DNA of 64,000 bases from Cliona cf. orientalis (lineage: Eukaryota > Porifera > Demospongiae > Clionaida > Clionaidae): positions 33,589,235-33,653,234 of the forward strand of contig OZ005689.1 of assembly GCA_963930775.1 (NCBI GenBank). The letters are read 5' to 3'. The number at the start of each line of letters is the position of its first letter. The first letter of the stretch is position 1. The position numbers and the translations under genes are program-made. The notes beneath the pieces were generated by a model that saw nothing but the letters and a program-made list of their open reading frames with translations, was not told the origin of the DNA and made no database searches. This document shows positions 46,201 through 57,140 of the stretch, piece by piece.

Positions 46201-48618
46201 CACCAACAACAGTTCCCTCGGTAGAACCACCCGATGTGGATGGGACTGACGCGGCGGCAACTGCTGTTCCAAACTGCCGGATGACCTCAGGATCTGCAAG
46301 TATCCCCAAAACGGCTGCTCTTAATGCTGAAGTACCGACTTCCTCAGTTGAACCACCCGGAGCTTGAGGAGTTACCACAGCAGAGTCTGTGGCACCGTCT
46401 CCTGAAGGACCAGCTGTTTCGCCGCTACCTGCGCTAGTTGAACCACTAGCTGTGCTGGTAGCACTCCGTGAAGACCTTGAGCGGTGCGACATTGATGATG
46501 TTGATTCCAGAAAAAGAACAGATGAAATTGCTTCTCTCTTCTTAGCCCTGGAACGCTTAGCTGCTTCTGCTTCTGCTGCTCTGCTGTGCCCAGGCTCTTT
46601 GCAAGCTATATATAGGCAGAGGTGCATCCTGCAGCCCTGGCAGGGAAATGCTTCCTGCCAGACTGTTTTGAACAGGCTGACATGTTTCTCGCAGCCTTGT
46701 AAGGGCTGCCTGTAGTCCAAGAGCCCTTACAAGGTGACTGGGCGTACCTCTCAATTAACCTACTTTAATGATTCATTAAACTCCATTTTACGTGTAGGTT
46801 TGTGCATGCGTTTACATGTGCAGGCATGCTCCCATCTCAGTATTTTCACTTCTGCAAATTTGCTGGGATGGGTACTTTGAGTGATTGGTACATCCGACAA
46901 GGTATACTCTTACTCTTGCATACATACTATAAGAGTATGTATATTACATGAAATATTATTACTAGTCCACTTTGTGAACAAGTACGTGGCGTGTGTTGAG
47001 TCGTGCAGTGAAGAAAGCATGCAGCGTGCAGTGGATCATGTGAAGAGTGGAGCTAATTACTCCGTTGAAGGAGAGGTATGTTGACAATTTCACTCCAACT
47101 TTCCTAACTTGAGGTCTACCAAATTTCTCTAGTGGGTGATTACTGATGCACGACACGACTCAACTGCCAATGCTTTCCACACGACAGTTCCCTGTCTCTC
47201 TGGGAGGTATACAATATGTCATAGGAGTAGTCTAGTGTAAAGGTATCGCGTATGTTGACCCTTGTGCAGCAATAAGAAGGTAATTGGCATCACCACCCTT
47301 TCTCGGAAGGAACATCTAACCGCCCAGACTAGAGAGGTTGCTGCAACCAAAGTGGTTCTTCCCCAAGTGATTGGCAGAGGTTAGTTTTGTGCTGAATATT
47401 GCTTTCAATTATGTACAAACTGTATTTGTCATGTTTTGCTACAGGTCTCCATGTAACTGAAGTGGCACACGACTATCAGCCTCAGGTCACCAACTATGTC
47501 TCTGATGACTTGAAACTGATGAACTCTTATGACACGTGGCATGGTAAGAACTATCTTGACTCTTGACCACAAGTGTACACTCATATTATGGATACATACA
47601 TGTAGGAACCAAGAACGTTGCCAAAGGTATGAAGAGCATTACCCAGGGCGCAAAGAAGAGCGAGGGGAAGACCTGGTTTTCTCAGTTGTCGGACAAGAGT
47701 AAGCTTCATTGTTTACTTACATGTGTGTGTGATGTGTCAATTGGCTTCACGTTGTAATCATGCAGGGAAAAGCATCAAAACCTCGTTGTACTGGGCGATG
47801 AAGAACTGTGGTGGTGACGCTGAGTGCCTGAGGCAACTGATCACTAACATCAGCAAGCACTATCAGGTATATATAGCTACATGTTATTGTACAAGAGGAG
47901 CAATAACTTTTCAAACTTTTCAAGGGTATACATGTGCAATGTCACTCCTCTTCACATTGTCATCGAGCTGAGTATCGTCCAAGAAAGCAGATTCTCATTG
48001 ATCCCCTGGCAATTGAAGCCCTTGAGAACACCTTACGACGGGTCAACATCTATCGTTATGCAGAGTCGTACTGCAGGGTAAGTATGTATGCTGAATCGGT
48101 GGTGCCATCACTACTTATGGTGAACTATCCTTCCCAAGTGTCGTGATACTTTCTGGGTTGAGTCGTTCAATCACCAACTCCTGATATATCTCCCCAAACG
48201 TATCCACTTTCGCACTACCACCGTTGTGATGCGAATTAACCTGGCTGTACTCGATTGGGTAAGAACTTCTTTTGAAACAAAAGCTGTGTTTAATTGCTTG
48301 TTTTGTTCTTGAACGAAAATTGCCAGAGGGATTTCACTAATGAGCGGTTCATTCAGGACATGCGTAGACCAGACAGACGTACACCAAGGCGAGCACTTGT
48401 CAGCAAAACCTTTCTGTTTGTGGACGATGTCTGGAAGAAGTACCAACTTGCCAACCAGACAAATATGAGGTGTGGTATATTACATGATTAAATATAGAAT
48501 CACAGTGGATCACTTATTTAGCCCACTTGCTGACAATGTGGACCAAGATGATGGTGGTGATGATGACGATGATGAAGATGGACTGTTGTTGAGTGATAGT
48601 GAGGATGAATGGTTCTAA
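40226..48618 (+). CDS. 14-exon transposase-like (RNase H fold) gene with nested retrotransposon
   Basis: Exons: 40226-40493, 40564-40706, 40921-41024, 46798-46901, 46966-47075, 47133-47206, 47270-47379, 47445-47543, 47606-47698, 47766-47866, 47925-48077, 48139-48258, 48327-48469, 48522-48618 (TAA). All phases agree, giving 572 aa. Domains: basic/helical N-terminus; a Cys-rich region (RPCPCAEK, then FRCSKCQK); and an RNase-H-like core with candidate acidic residues D248 (WVITDARHDST), D314 (EVAHDYQPQV) and E461 (FWVESFNHQ), then IYLPKRIHF; then an Asp/Glu-rich tail ending SEDEWF. This resembles a large family of uncharacterised invertebrate transposase-like proteins. Oddities: intron 2 has a GC donor (CAG/GCATGT); exon 13 could start 15 bp upstream, by homology to NEN at that point, but no AG precedes it. 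Intron 3 contains the Ngaro element. No TIR was found, so a domesticated gene is possible. Confidence 0.85.
41077..41310 (-). repeat. Split direct repeat B2
   Basis: Identical by eye to B1 at 41667-41900, from TTTAATTGACTACGG to GCGCCATTCCCC. It forms the 3' end of the Ngaro element. About 90 bp (41311-41403) separates B2 from A2. Confidence 0.9.
41404..41669 (-). repeat. Split direct repeat A2
   Basis: A 266-bp copy of A1 (46523-46788), differing at one base. Its end overlaps the first bases of B1 at a shared TTT. Confidence 0.9.
41667..41900 (-). repeat. Split direct repeat B1
   Basis: A 234-bp copy of B2 lying directly after A2 on the plus strand. It follows the recombinase gene and a ~125-bp non-coding spacer. 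Confidence 0.9.
42026..43010 (-). CDS. Ngaro tyrosine recombinase (one frame break)
   Basis: It starts with ATG at 43010 and ends at TAG 42026. The N-terminal part is SAM-like (STRTYTSGTKRYIQCC, LSAFVSLLAKDGLAFSTIR). The catalytic part has Arg in GFLRVGEF, Lys in LKQSKTDQLK, H-x-x-R in NSHSFRIGAAT, and LGRWESSAYLRYVK with the Trp and the nucleophilic Tyr. The frame changes once near 42601-42608, where one C too many in a GGCC context separates RLG from SALPKAKMLWAAA. The recombinase would insert the circular cDNA of the element. All catalytic residues are kept. Confidence 0.85.
43106..44929 (-). CDS. Ngaro reverse transcriptase-RNase H (two frame breaks)
   Basis: The frame opens at 44929 without an ATG and ends at TAA 43106. 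RT: FVGYLINGIRNGFRIG, then, after a break near 44605-44612 (AA where AAA is expected), HPRVVQDYLENELQAGRIVP, FGVIPKKRQPGKWRLIVDLS, LDIKSAYRNIPV, LPFGLRSAP and IIHYLDDFLL (the YLDD active site). RNase H: TTDASGSWGCGAFC and, further on, HCDNAAAVAMI. A second break at a T6 run (43334-43339) precedes GITLSAAHLAGWKNKAADAL. Both breaks are at homopolymers. How this ORF is started is not visible; frameshifting, a non-AUG start or splicing are all possible. Confidence 0.85.
45004..46492 (-). CDS. Ngaro gag-like ORF1 with one intron
   Basis: Exons 46492-46111 and 45992-45004, separated by a 118-bp intron (46110-45993) with donor GTAAGA and acceptor CCCTCTCAG. Splicing joins SAGT to GASPLG in frame and gives 456 aa from the ATG at 46492. 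Upstream the frame is open into A1 (another ATG at 46627), where a Cys/His patch lies (FPCQGCRMHLC). The protein is Ser/Gly/Pro-rich at first, then has a helical middle (KLVQKIQCWQYISMAELLPD), a C-x2-C..H..C cluster (CTKCMGPDHSLQEC) and a C-terminal zinc-knuckle-like region (CSRYPKECPRRHQCIRCGGE). Position and zinc knuckles support a gag role. Confidence 0.75.
46523..46788 (-). repeat. Split direct repeat A1
   Basis: The 5' end of the Ngaro element; its outer edge lies 9 bp from exon 4 of the host gene. It probably contains the element's promoter, by analogy with other YR retrotransposons. Confidence 0.9.
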
Positions 48619-48621
48619 GCC

Positions 48622-49666
48622 TCAGTGGGTGGCATCGAATGTGGACTCAAAGTCCTTGTATGGTATCCCCTCTGGGTTGGGATACCTACTTCGAATCTCC
48701 TATAAAAGATAAGTGTTCAATTACATGTACATGTAAATAGTACACACGATAAGCGTTCAGTTACATATGTACAAGTATAACAGTGTATATCAGTACATGT
48801 GTAACTTCCACTTACCCTTGTGACGCAGGTGGGCATTATCTCGCGTACGTCATCACAGCTGGTCCTGGTCGCCTTCCTGACAAGGTACGGCTCATGCCTC
48901 CAAAGGCCGATTTCCCTCAACACCCTCCAGAACTTCCTATACAAGGGATACCGCTTGCTGGAGTTGCGTATGTCTGGTGGACAGCTGCCAACCAAGAAAG
49001 TTGGTGGGTTGTTGATCACACATGGTGAACAGAAGCAGTGAGGACACGGCTCAGGACCACCTACTGACGGGTAGGGGGATGCAGAGTACCCATAAGGAGG
49101 CCTGTCACCACCACCTGCCGCCCCTCCACCACCAACTGGACGGACTGGACGGGAACCAGAACTTCGTCCACCACGGCTGGAACGACCTCGTGCACCCCCA
49201 CCACCTCCACGGATAGCACTACTCCTGGAAGGCCGGAAAGCAGCTCCAGCCCCTCCACGACGACTACGGATGACACCGGTATCCCCAACACTATCAGACC
49301 CTCCAGGAGAAAGGTCCGTGGTATCTAATGACACATACAAGTAACCTGTTTACCTGCCTATATCTATACACCTATTATGTGCAGAATTGTTGTATGCAGT
49401 GTACCAAGTGTGTGTGGTCTTTTGGACGATGGTGGCTCATCCTCAGCATCCTTGATGATCAGCTTGATCGTGGGCTCTTCGCTGACGAGTTTTTCAAGCT
49501 TATCAAGGAAGCTTCTTGATGGCTTATTAGGCCAAAATGTTACTTGCATCTATTGTGTACATTGTCATTTTTGTTATTATCTATGTATGTACTATACTAT
49601 GTCTGGTATGTATGGTATGTAAGGTACCTGTATGGCTGAAGCACTAGTAGTGGAGCCAGAAGCCAT
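48622..49666 (-). CDS. Four-exon small protein with CPHCFCSPC motif, convergent partner
   Basis: Exons (minus): 49666-49628, 49549-49405, 49324-48816, 48699-48622 (TGA). All phases fit (0, 1, 0), giving 256 aa. The N-terminus is MASGSTTSASAIQ, followed by a lysine/acidic segment (FLDKLEKLVSEEPTIKLIIK), a Gly/Arg/Ser-rich low-complexity stretch (RGG-like), a compact conserved-looking domain with CPHCFCSPC, KFWRVLREIGLW and REIMPTCV, and a tail RYPNPEGIPYKDF. I recall similar CPHC-C-PC..IMP-x-CV..PNP-x-x-PY proteins in cnidarians and sponges. The function is unknown. The stop codon is 3 bp from that of the convergent transposase-like gene, suggesting a linked pair. Confidence 0.8.
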
Positions 49667-49669
49667 GGT

Positions 49670-52030
49670 TTTCACCCCAACACAAAAACAACGTGACCTG
49701 GTGCGCTTTTTCAAGGTTTCGCCACGTGTTGGCGGCGGTGTGCTGGAGTTTGTGCGCTATACAGTGCATACTTGAAGGAGAGTGCATGTAGCTGCGAACA
49801 TTTAAATTTGAATCATAGCGGGAGGGTCAAAGGTCATGGCCGGGGCGAATTCTTTTTATACTCGCGGTCTGTTCGAAACTTCGCGCGTGCGGAGAATGCG
49901 CGCGAATTAATTTTAAACTCAAGAATGTCGTTTAAGCGATGCATCATGGAACAGTCAGTGACTCAGAAATGGTGACTTGACCTTGGGGTGTATTATTTAG
50001 TATAAATCTCACGCATGTATGCTTCATATGTGCGCACACATATACAGACATGTACTAGCGATCGTGCACGCACAAGTTTGAGCAGCCGGGTACACACTTG
50101 AGCGAGCTCAACATGCCATGCACATGTGAGTTGCGTACTTACCACGTACATGTACTCCATGCCGCTCACGTGTCGCGTGTACGTGTTTGTCAAGTTGGCT
50201 ATGAGCTGTACTGTAGAAGGGAAAACAACTTGAAGAGTCTAATTATTCTCTACATGTGATCCAACTTGCACGCTCACAAGGGCTTATTGAGCCGAGTAGG
50301 CAGTGAGAGGGCATTTAACAGTCATAGTATATACGTAGACGGCAAAATCCATGTTGTTACTAAAAATAGCACAAACGTTCAATGAACAAGCTAGTACAGG
50401 CATGTTTGTACGTACCTGATTTAATGGTGATCTACTGCCACAGTAAACCTTTTGTTGGCAGCTCAGAAGGCTAGTCAGGAAATCTATTGTTAGTAACAAC
50501 ATGGATTTCACCGTCTATGTACGTTACATGCCCTTTCGCTGCTTACGCGACTCGATAAGCCCTTGACGCTCACCTGTATCGCTTGCGAAGTGACTCAAAT
50601 GAAGCTTTGAACTCGGTGTATGACTGGCAATGACTCAGACGTTCATTCACAGATGTAGACTCAGCTAATGGTGATGTAGCTACATGGTCTCCGACTCCTC
50701 CAGTTGCCATCATGAGACTGCTGGACACCTGGACAGTATTTGAATATCATCATTACATCACCAAATCAACTTGACCTCCCAGCTTTATGATGGCTAAAGC
50801 ATTTACCGTAGATTAGGAAATTTCATTGCTAAAAAATTTTTGTGGGTGACCCCACCCACGAAAATTAAATGCACGAAATTTTTTTGCAACAAGTTATTAC
50901 GCATATGGTATTTTTGTGCACATGCACATTTTGCATGCAGCTGCCTTTTGATCCTCACTCTATATCTGTAGTTCTCTCTTTCTAAACTGTCGACGATGCC
51001 TGTCACACCAATGAGATGGTAATTTATCACAAAGCTAGTCGATCGATCATTTGTGTCGATTTGATCACACCCCTGTCACGATCCGAACGACATTCAAGAG
51101 CTGATGCAGAGTGATTTTGTAGTACCATTTTGAGTAAGATAAGCGTATCTCCTTTCTCTTTTTCTAGTGATCTAAGTGCATCCATAGTAGCTGTGCCGAC
51201 GGTACTCGTGCACAAAGTTACGTACAAAGCATGGTCCACATTTAACTTTTGTGGCTGGCTCCACCCACGAAAATTAAATATGATGAATTTTTTGCACATG
51301 AAATATTTTTAGCATGAAATATTTGCAATATACAGTATAATCTTTGCGTGCGGGCGGGAAGGACTGGGTACAAGGCTATACGAGGCAGGATAGACACTAT
51401 ATATATCTGCCCAAAACGTACATATATACGTAACATCAAGACCAAATACATACAGTAGTATATGACATACATGTTTTGACTGAACATCATACTTTGCTAT
51501 ATGAGTATATACAAGTTTGAATAACATTAGGATAGCCCACAAATGTGATGTCATTTTGCCAAAAAGCGTATGCCTTACTACTGTATGTACTTGCGTACTC
51601 TCTTCAATAAATTTGCACAATCCAATTAAGAAAGTGGGAGGTCATGTCCAAGAGCTTTGTGGGCTGATCTAGTCAAATTAACTGAATTTTTCACAAAAAT
51701 TTAGATTGCTATTTTTATTGACTAGTATATTATACTGATAACTACCTCATTGGTCACGTTGACATTTTAACAACATCCTTCCCCCTTGACAATAAATCTC
51801 AGCATAATGAATAGGAGAGTGGGAATGGGTCTAGCTGGCCAGACTAAGTGGAAATGGGTCTAGCTGGGACCACTAATACCACAAGGTGCTCCACTAACTG
51901 AAAATAGTTCTACTTTAGAGGTTTGTATCACAACAGCTCTCTTCTAGGCCACTGCTTAGGGTACCACTTAATAATACTGCAACCTTGTCTTGGTGTGACT
52001 CAACCTTAATGGAGCCCAGATCTTTGAAGT
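49670..52030. other. Non-coding stretch
   Basis: No exon supported. Two copies of a CCACCCACGAAAATTAAAT motif with a GTGGGTGACCCCACCCAC palindrome or a variant lie at about 50820-50885 and 51245-51300; the first adjoins TACCGTAGATTAGG. These look like fragments of TACCGTA-ended elements. Confidence 0.5.
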
Positions 52031-52039
52031 TTAAGTCTA

Positions 52040-52450
<411 letters not shown>

Positions 52451-53044
52451 AGTAGCAATTTACTTTATGAGGTAATCATGGTATAATCAATGATGAAATT
52501 ATGGAAAAATCGAGTGTTTCTTAGACTTGAAAATCAGTAAACAGAGATTTTTTTAAGCAATTTTTTGAAGGGGGAAGGTCAATCGAAAGGCATGCTCTAG
52601 TGTACGAGGCCGCCATGAGCATATTCTTACAAAATTACTGTGGAAGATTGTCAATATGCCTTACCCTATGTACAAGTATTATTCAGGGCGAGCCTGAGCG
52701 AGCCCCAAGTACAAGAGTAACATAATATTATAGCGAATTTGTTGTACCTATGCATGTATGTATCTATGTAGCGATACGTCATCCACATGCTCATAGCACG
52801 TGCGCAATATGCTGGCGCATTACATCATGATCAATGACTTAGCGCACATGCTCAAATAACCGCATGACCGGTAAAGGTTGTCATCATCGCGGAGGTACTC
52901 GCTGACTGAACGTAGCGTGTGCTAGTGTGGGCTCAAGGACTGCTTCATTGATGACCAGAGTCACTTATTCACTGTGAGTTGGAGCCATGGCACGTAGATC
53001 ATGGATGAGATGGCAGTGGTAGCCATTGCTTGACTCACAGTCAG
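52451..53044. other. Non-coding stretch
   Basis: I see nothing coding here. Confidence 0.5.
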
Positions 53045-53054
53045 AATGATGCTA

Positions 53055-53105
53055 AGTCTCGCGGGCCAGCCCCATCACTAATGAAGTGGCTGGCCCGCGA
53101 GACTA
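53055..53105. mobile_element. 51-bp foldback element with 10-bp flanking repeats
   Basis: A perfect 17-bp stem (AGTCTCGCGGGCCAGCC and its complement) surrounds a short loop. The decamer AATGATGCTA abuts on both sides (53045-53054 and 53106-53115). The stem resembles the ends of the element at 55593-55995 (AGTCTCGTGCCCAGCC). Confidence 0.8.
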
Positions 53106-53115
53106 AATGATGCTA

Positions 53116-53837
53116 TGATCAGACTATTAAAGAGCCTGTGCTATTATAACTGTTCTAGTATGGGTGCTTGGCCAACTACTGTAACTGTAAGACTAGACTG
53201 GCAAGAATCATGCCATGACCTCAGACAAGAAGTTGAAACTACTAAAGTTTTGTGTGCTTGGCACTACTACCGTAAGGCTAGAGTGATCTGACTAATGCCA
53301 CAAGCGAAGGGTCGCTCCGCATGATGATTATCATCTTTCTAGTATAAATGTATATACAGCATACAAAATTTGAAGTGGGGAAGACAGCGATGAAGGGGGG
53401 GGGGGAGATTCCCCCCTTGGCCCTATGTGTCTAGATAAAGCTTGCCCGGGATATAATAATAAAATTATATAGCACACATGCTCTACTATGTGCGTGTGGC
53501 ATGATTGAGCCGCACAGTGTTCATCTTTGTGATTAAAGCATCAAGGTCTGCTGTTTTTGTCTACTAGTGAGTCGATCTCTGGAGTCCATCTTCATGATTG
53601 ATGATCAGTACATCGATCGTCTACACACTATATTGACGACCATTTATCATATGCACTATTTACTGTTCAGCTACTGGGATGTGGTAATTTCTTCACTAGA
53701 AAGTTAAGACAAAGAGAGTGAGTGTCACTCTCAGAAATTAGAGCAACCACAACCATACCAGGTCATTATAAATGGAAAATGTTGCACAACTCATTGTTCA
53801 CTAACAGTGTGCATCAGCATTTCATACAGAACCATTG
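53116..53837. other. Non-coding stretch
   Basis: A G-rich/C-rich hairpin lies near 53394-53420. No exon supported. Confidence 0.5.
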
Positions 53838-54060
53838 TTAACCCTCGGCGCATGTGCAAGGTTGCGGTAGTCGTGTGAGTGTGTGTGTGTGTGTGTGTCT
53901 GTTACTGCACTAGCTGCTACATACCTCTTTTATACGTTGAAAACTAGGTGCCATTAGGCTTTGTGTGACTTTCGTTAAAAATGTTTTGTTCACAAGTTTT
54001 GGCGACATTTGCTGACCACCTTAGCCTTCTTTGCTTCTTGACAAGCTCTCGGTGAACAAA
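53838..54060. repeat. Inverted copy of the 38700-38993 repeat
   Basis: It starts TTAACCCTCGGCGCATGTGC, has a GT microsatellite (53876-53898), then blocks complementary to 38700-38993. Confidence 0.75.
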
Positions 54061-54712
54061 AGAGACAGTGATGGCTTCTTTTCAAGAACACTAGTGTGTA
54101 GGTCTAGCAATAGTTTTTATAACTCAACTGACTCATCACTGGTCACAGTAGACTATCAACTACGCTTCCTGCCTTTTTGTACTAAATCTGCTAAACTGGC
54201 ATACATGCACCCTTACTACTGCTTACGTCATTAATGCATTCTTGTGGTTACTCTAGATCTAGTGTACAACTGTTGGCTTAGCTTTCAAACTTGCAACATA
54301 CAGCTATAGTTAGTGCAACACGCCGAGGGTTTCGCACAATATTGCTAGATGGAGGAATTCATGCCACTCAGTCTGCACGAAGGGGTGACGTTTGCCATAC
54401 ATTTTCTTAACCACACAGGAAGTGCGGCTGTTTACTTTATTGCCTTGACAATGTGCAAAGCACTAGCACGCCTCAAACGGTAATATTAGTGAGAATAATT
54501 CTGTGTTGTACTTTTCAATGAAGACATGCATTCATATACCTATAGATATATTTGTGTTCAGCCAGCCACACCCAAGGTCACAGGGAGAAGGTGCACAGAA
54601 TTAAATAAATCGAGATTTGACACAAAAATATCTCTTACGCATCCAGCAATCAAGAGTCTTCTACAACATATGTTAAACTACTAGTTATACTGTTTCCATA
54701 CTGGTTCTTTCG

Positions 54713-54926
54713 ACAATTTTCTGACTTGTCTTCACTATGTAAAAAATTCTGAAAATGCTCCAGACACAAAAGTTTCCAATTGACCAATACAAAATCTGCC
54801 ATATCTCCAAAACAACGGACAATTTTCTGACTTGTCTTCACTATGTTAAAAGTTCTGAAAACGCTCCAGACACAAAAGTTTCCAATTGACCAACACAAAA
54901 TCTGCCATATCTCCAAACAACGGTGA
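54713..54926. repeat. Two tandem ~115-bp units
   Basis: GACAATTTTCTGACTTGTCT and the following ~95 bases occur twice in succession with a few differences. Confidence 0.9.
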
Positions 54927-55592
54927 GCTAGAGCACTGGGGTGGTTTTACTGGTGAGAGTTATGATAGAAGCTTTCGATCTGCCATTCAACTTCACCACT
55001 TGTGTTGAACCAACTCTGACTGCAGGGCTTGAGTGTTGTCAAAATTTCAGGTTTTATGCACACCACAGATCCCATCTGGGATAAGTATGACTCTCTTGAA
55101 CAAGAAATATAGCAGATACTATGGCACTGAAGCTGCACGCTGAGTCTTGTGTCCATCTAAGTTGATTAAGTGTATGTTCAAAAATTCTAAAGTAGAAAAC
55201 AGGGCAACAACTGGTAGTGTCATGAACTACAAGAGCTATTGCGCACAACTTGCAATATAAAAGCTCTCAAAACGATGGCATATCGATGAAAATATAGTTA
55301 TATTAACTAATTCATGCCTTAAATGCCTTCGCACTGGCTTTCTTGACATGTAGCGCCGACTCGAGTTCACCAGCTGTTTTGTCCGCCATGTTGAACTTGG
55401 GCTGTACAAAATCCCCATAGTGTAAATGTAACTTCCGCGTGCGTGATTCACTTCTGGGTGGTTAAGAGAATGTGACCACTTCGTGCAGACTAACTGGAGT
55501 AGGGAAGTTATTCAAAGTATCATAGCATATGTATACCTTTCCGCTTTTCTGATAAAATTGCAGTTGTAGTGTACAGCTGGGTATGGCTTTTA

Positions 55593-55995
55593 TTAGTCTC
55601 GTGCCCAGCCCCTTTCTTGCATGGGCAAAAAAGGGTTTGGTCAAAAGGGTCGCACTTCCTTGTCCCCAATGTTCGTATATGAACTACCAATCAGATTGCA
55701 GCAAGGCAGTCACATGACATGAATGAAATGTAATTATCAAATTGCAAGTGGCGTTCATTGACTTGGTAGCGTGATAATGGTGACGATTTTTGCCCAGAGC
55801 CTAAACCCGACTGCAAAAAGTAGCAGAGACTCAAAAAAAAGTTGAACGAGAGCGCTCTTAGAGTTCTCAGCCATTCCGGAAGTAGCGGTTGAATTCTATT
55901 TAACGCACATCTAAATTGCAATTATTGCGTTAGTGCGACCCGTTTGACCAGACCCTTTCTTAATTTTCTCGTAGGAGGGGCTGGGTACTAGACTA
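55593..55995. mobile_element. ~400-bp MITE, 8-bp TSD (hAT-like)
   Basis: The ends TAGTCTCGTGCCCAGCCCCT and the complement of AGGGGCTGGGTACTAGACTA are imperfect inverted repeats extending ~60 bp inward (GGGTTTGGTCAAA..GGGTCGCAC). GGCTTTTA abuts both sides (55585-55592 and 55996-56003). The second tandem unit repeats it at 56748-57140. Confidence 0.8.
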
Positions 55996-56215
55996 GGCTT
56001 TTAGCACTAGCATATGCGATATGCGATATGCATCGATCAGCCAGATCAGACAGCGCAGCACAGGCGCTCGCTCGACGCACGTGGCACACAATCAACCTTT
56101 AGGCTATAGGCTGGCAGGCCGGCGTAGCCAGCTGGAGTGGCCTGTGAGCATTTGGTCAGGGTGCTTAGGCTTAGGCTAGGATAGGCTAGGCAGAATGCTA
56201 ATTTGAGAGACTTAC

Positions 56216-56363
56216 CAGAGTTCGATGGTGGTGCTCCGCCATTGCTGGTCAAGGAGGACGATAATGAATCTGAGGCAGCGTTAGAGGCCGGCGTGGTGGC
56301 AAAATAGTCTTGGAGCCAGGCCAACTGCTCTAGGGTGAACGGTGCCGGTGGTGGAGTGCTCAT
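56216..56363 (-). CDS. First exon of an unknown gene, tandem copy 1
   Basis: ATG at 56363 opens 49 codons (STPPPAPFTLEQLAWLQDYF, then an Ala/Ser-rich part) to a strong donor GTAAGTCTC below 56216, phase 1. The composition is like the N-terminus of transposon gag-type proteins. No downstream exon was found within the unit. Confidence 0.4.
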
Positions 56364-56747
56364 CGTGGCCAGAGATTGATGGCGAAGGCGAAACTGGTAA
56401 GTAGGTCAGGGTAGGTAAGTGATCACACAGTGGCATATCGATGAAAATATAGTTATATTAACTAATTCATGCCTTAAATGCCTTCGCACTGGCTTTCTTG
56501 ACATGTAGCGCCGACTCGAGTTCACCAGCTGTTTTGTCCGCCATGTTGAACTTGGGCTGTACAAAATCCCCATAGTGTAAATGTAACTTCCGCGTGCGTG
56601 ATTCACTTCTGGGTGGTTAAGAGAATGTGACCACTTCGTGCAGACTAACTGGAGTAGGGAAGTTATTCAAAGTATCATAGCATATGTATACCTTTCCGCT
56701 TTTCTGATAAAATTGCAGTTGTAGTGTACAGCTGGGTATGGCTTTTA

Positions 56748-57140
56748 TTAGTCTCGTGCCCAGCCCCTTTCTTGCATGGGCAAAAAAGGGTTTGGTCAAA
56801 AGGGTCGCACTTCCTTGTCCCCAATGTTCGTATATGAACTACCAATCAGATTGCAGCAAGGCAGTCACATGACATGAATGAAATGTAATTATCAAATTGC
56901 AAGTGACTTGGTAGCGTGATAATGGTGACGATTTTTGCCCAGAGCCTAAACCCGACTGCAAAAAGTAGCAGAGACTCAAAAAAAAGTTGAACGAGAGCGC
57001 TCTTAGAGTTCTCAGCCATTCCGGAAGTAGCGGTTGAATTCTATTTAACGCACATCTAAATTGCAATTATTGCGTTAGTGCGACCCGTTTGACCAGACCC
57101 TTTCTTAATTTTCTCGTAGGAGGGGCTGGGTACTAGACTA
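56748..57140. mobile_element. hAT-like MITE, second tandem copy
   Basis: The same element as 55593-55995, carried along by the tandem duplication and with a 12-bp internal deletion. Confidence 0.8.

Larger units (their letters stand above)
41077..46788 (-). mobile_element. Ngaro-type YR retrotransposon, full length, in intron 3
   Basis: Read on the minus strand, the order is A1 (46788-46523), gag, RT-RNase H, tyrosine recombinase, B1 (41900-41667), A2 (41669-41404), B2 (41310-41077). This is the split-direct-repeat layout of Ngaro-like elements. A1 and A2 are 266 bp with one difference seen (GCAAGC/GCGAGC). B1 and B2 are 234 bp and look identical. No methyltransferase ORF is seen, which favours Ngaro over PAT/DIRS. 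The copy is young. It is antisense to the host gene. Confidence 0.9.

Noticed and set aside
39990-49900. Terminal inverted repeats around the 40-49 kb gene pair
   Set aside because: Comparing by eye 39990-40226 with the complement of 49667-49930 gave no clear match; only a computed search could settle it.
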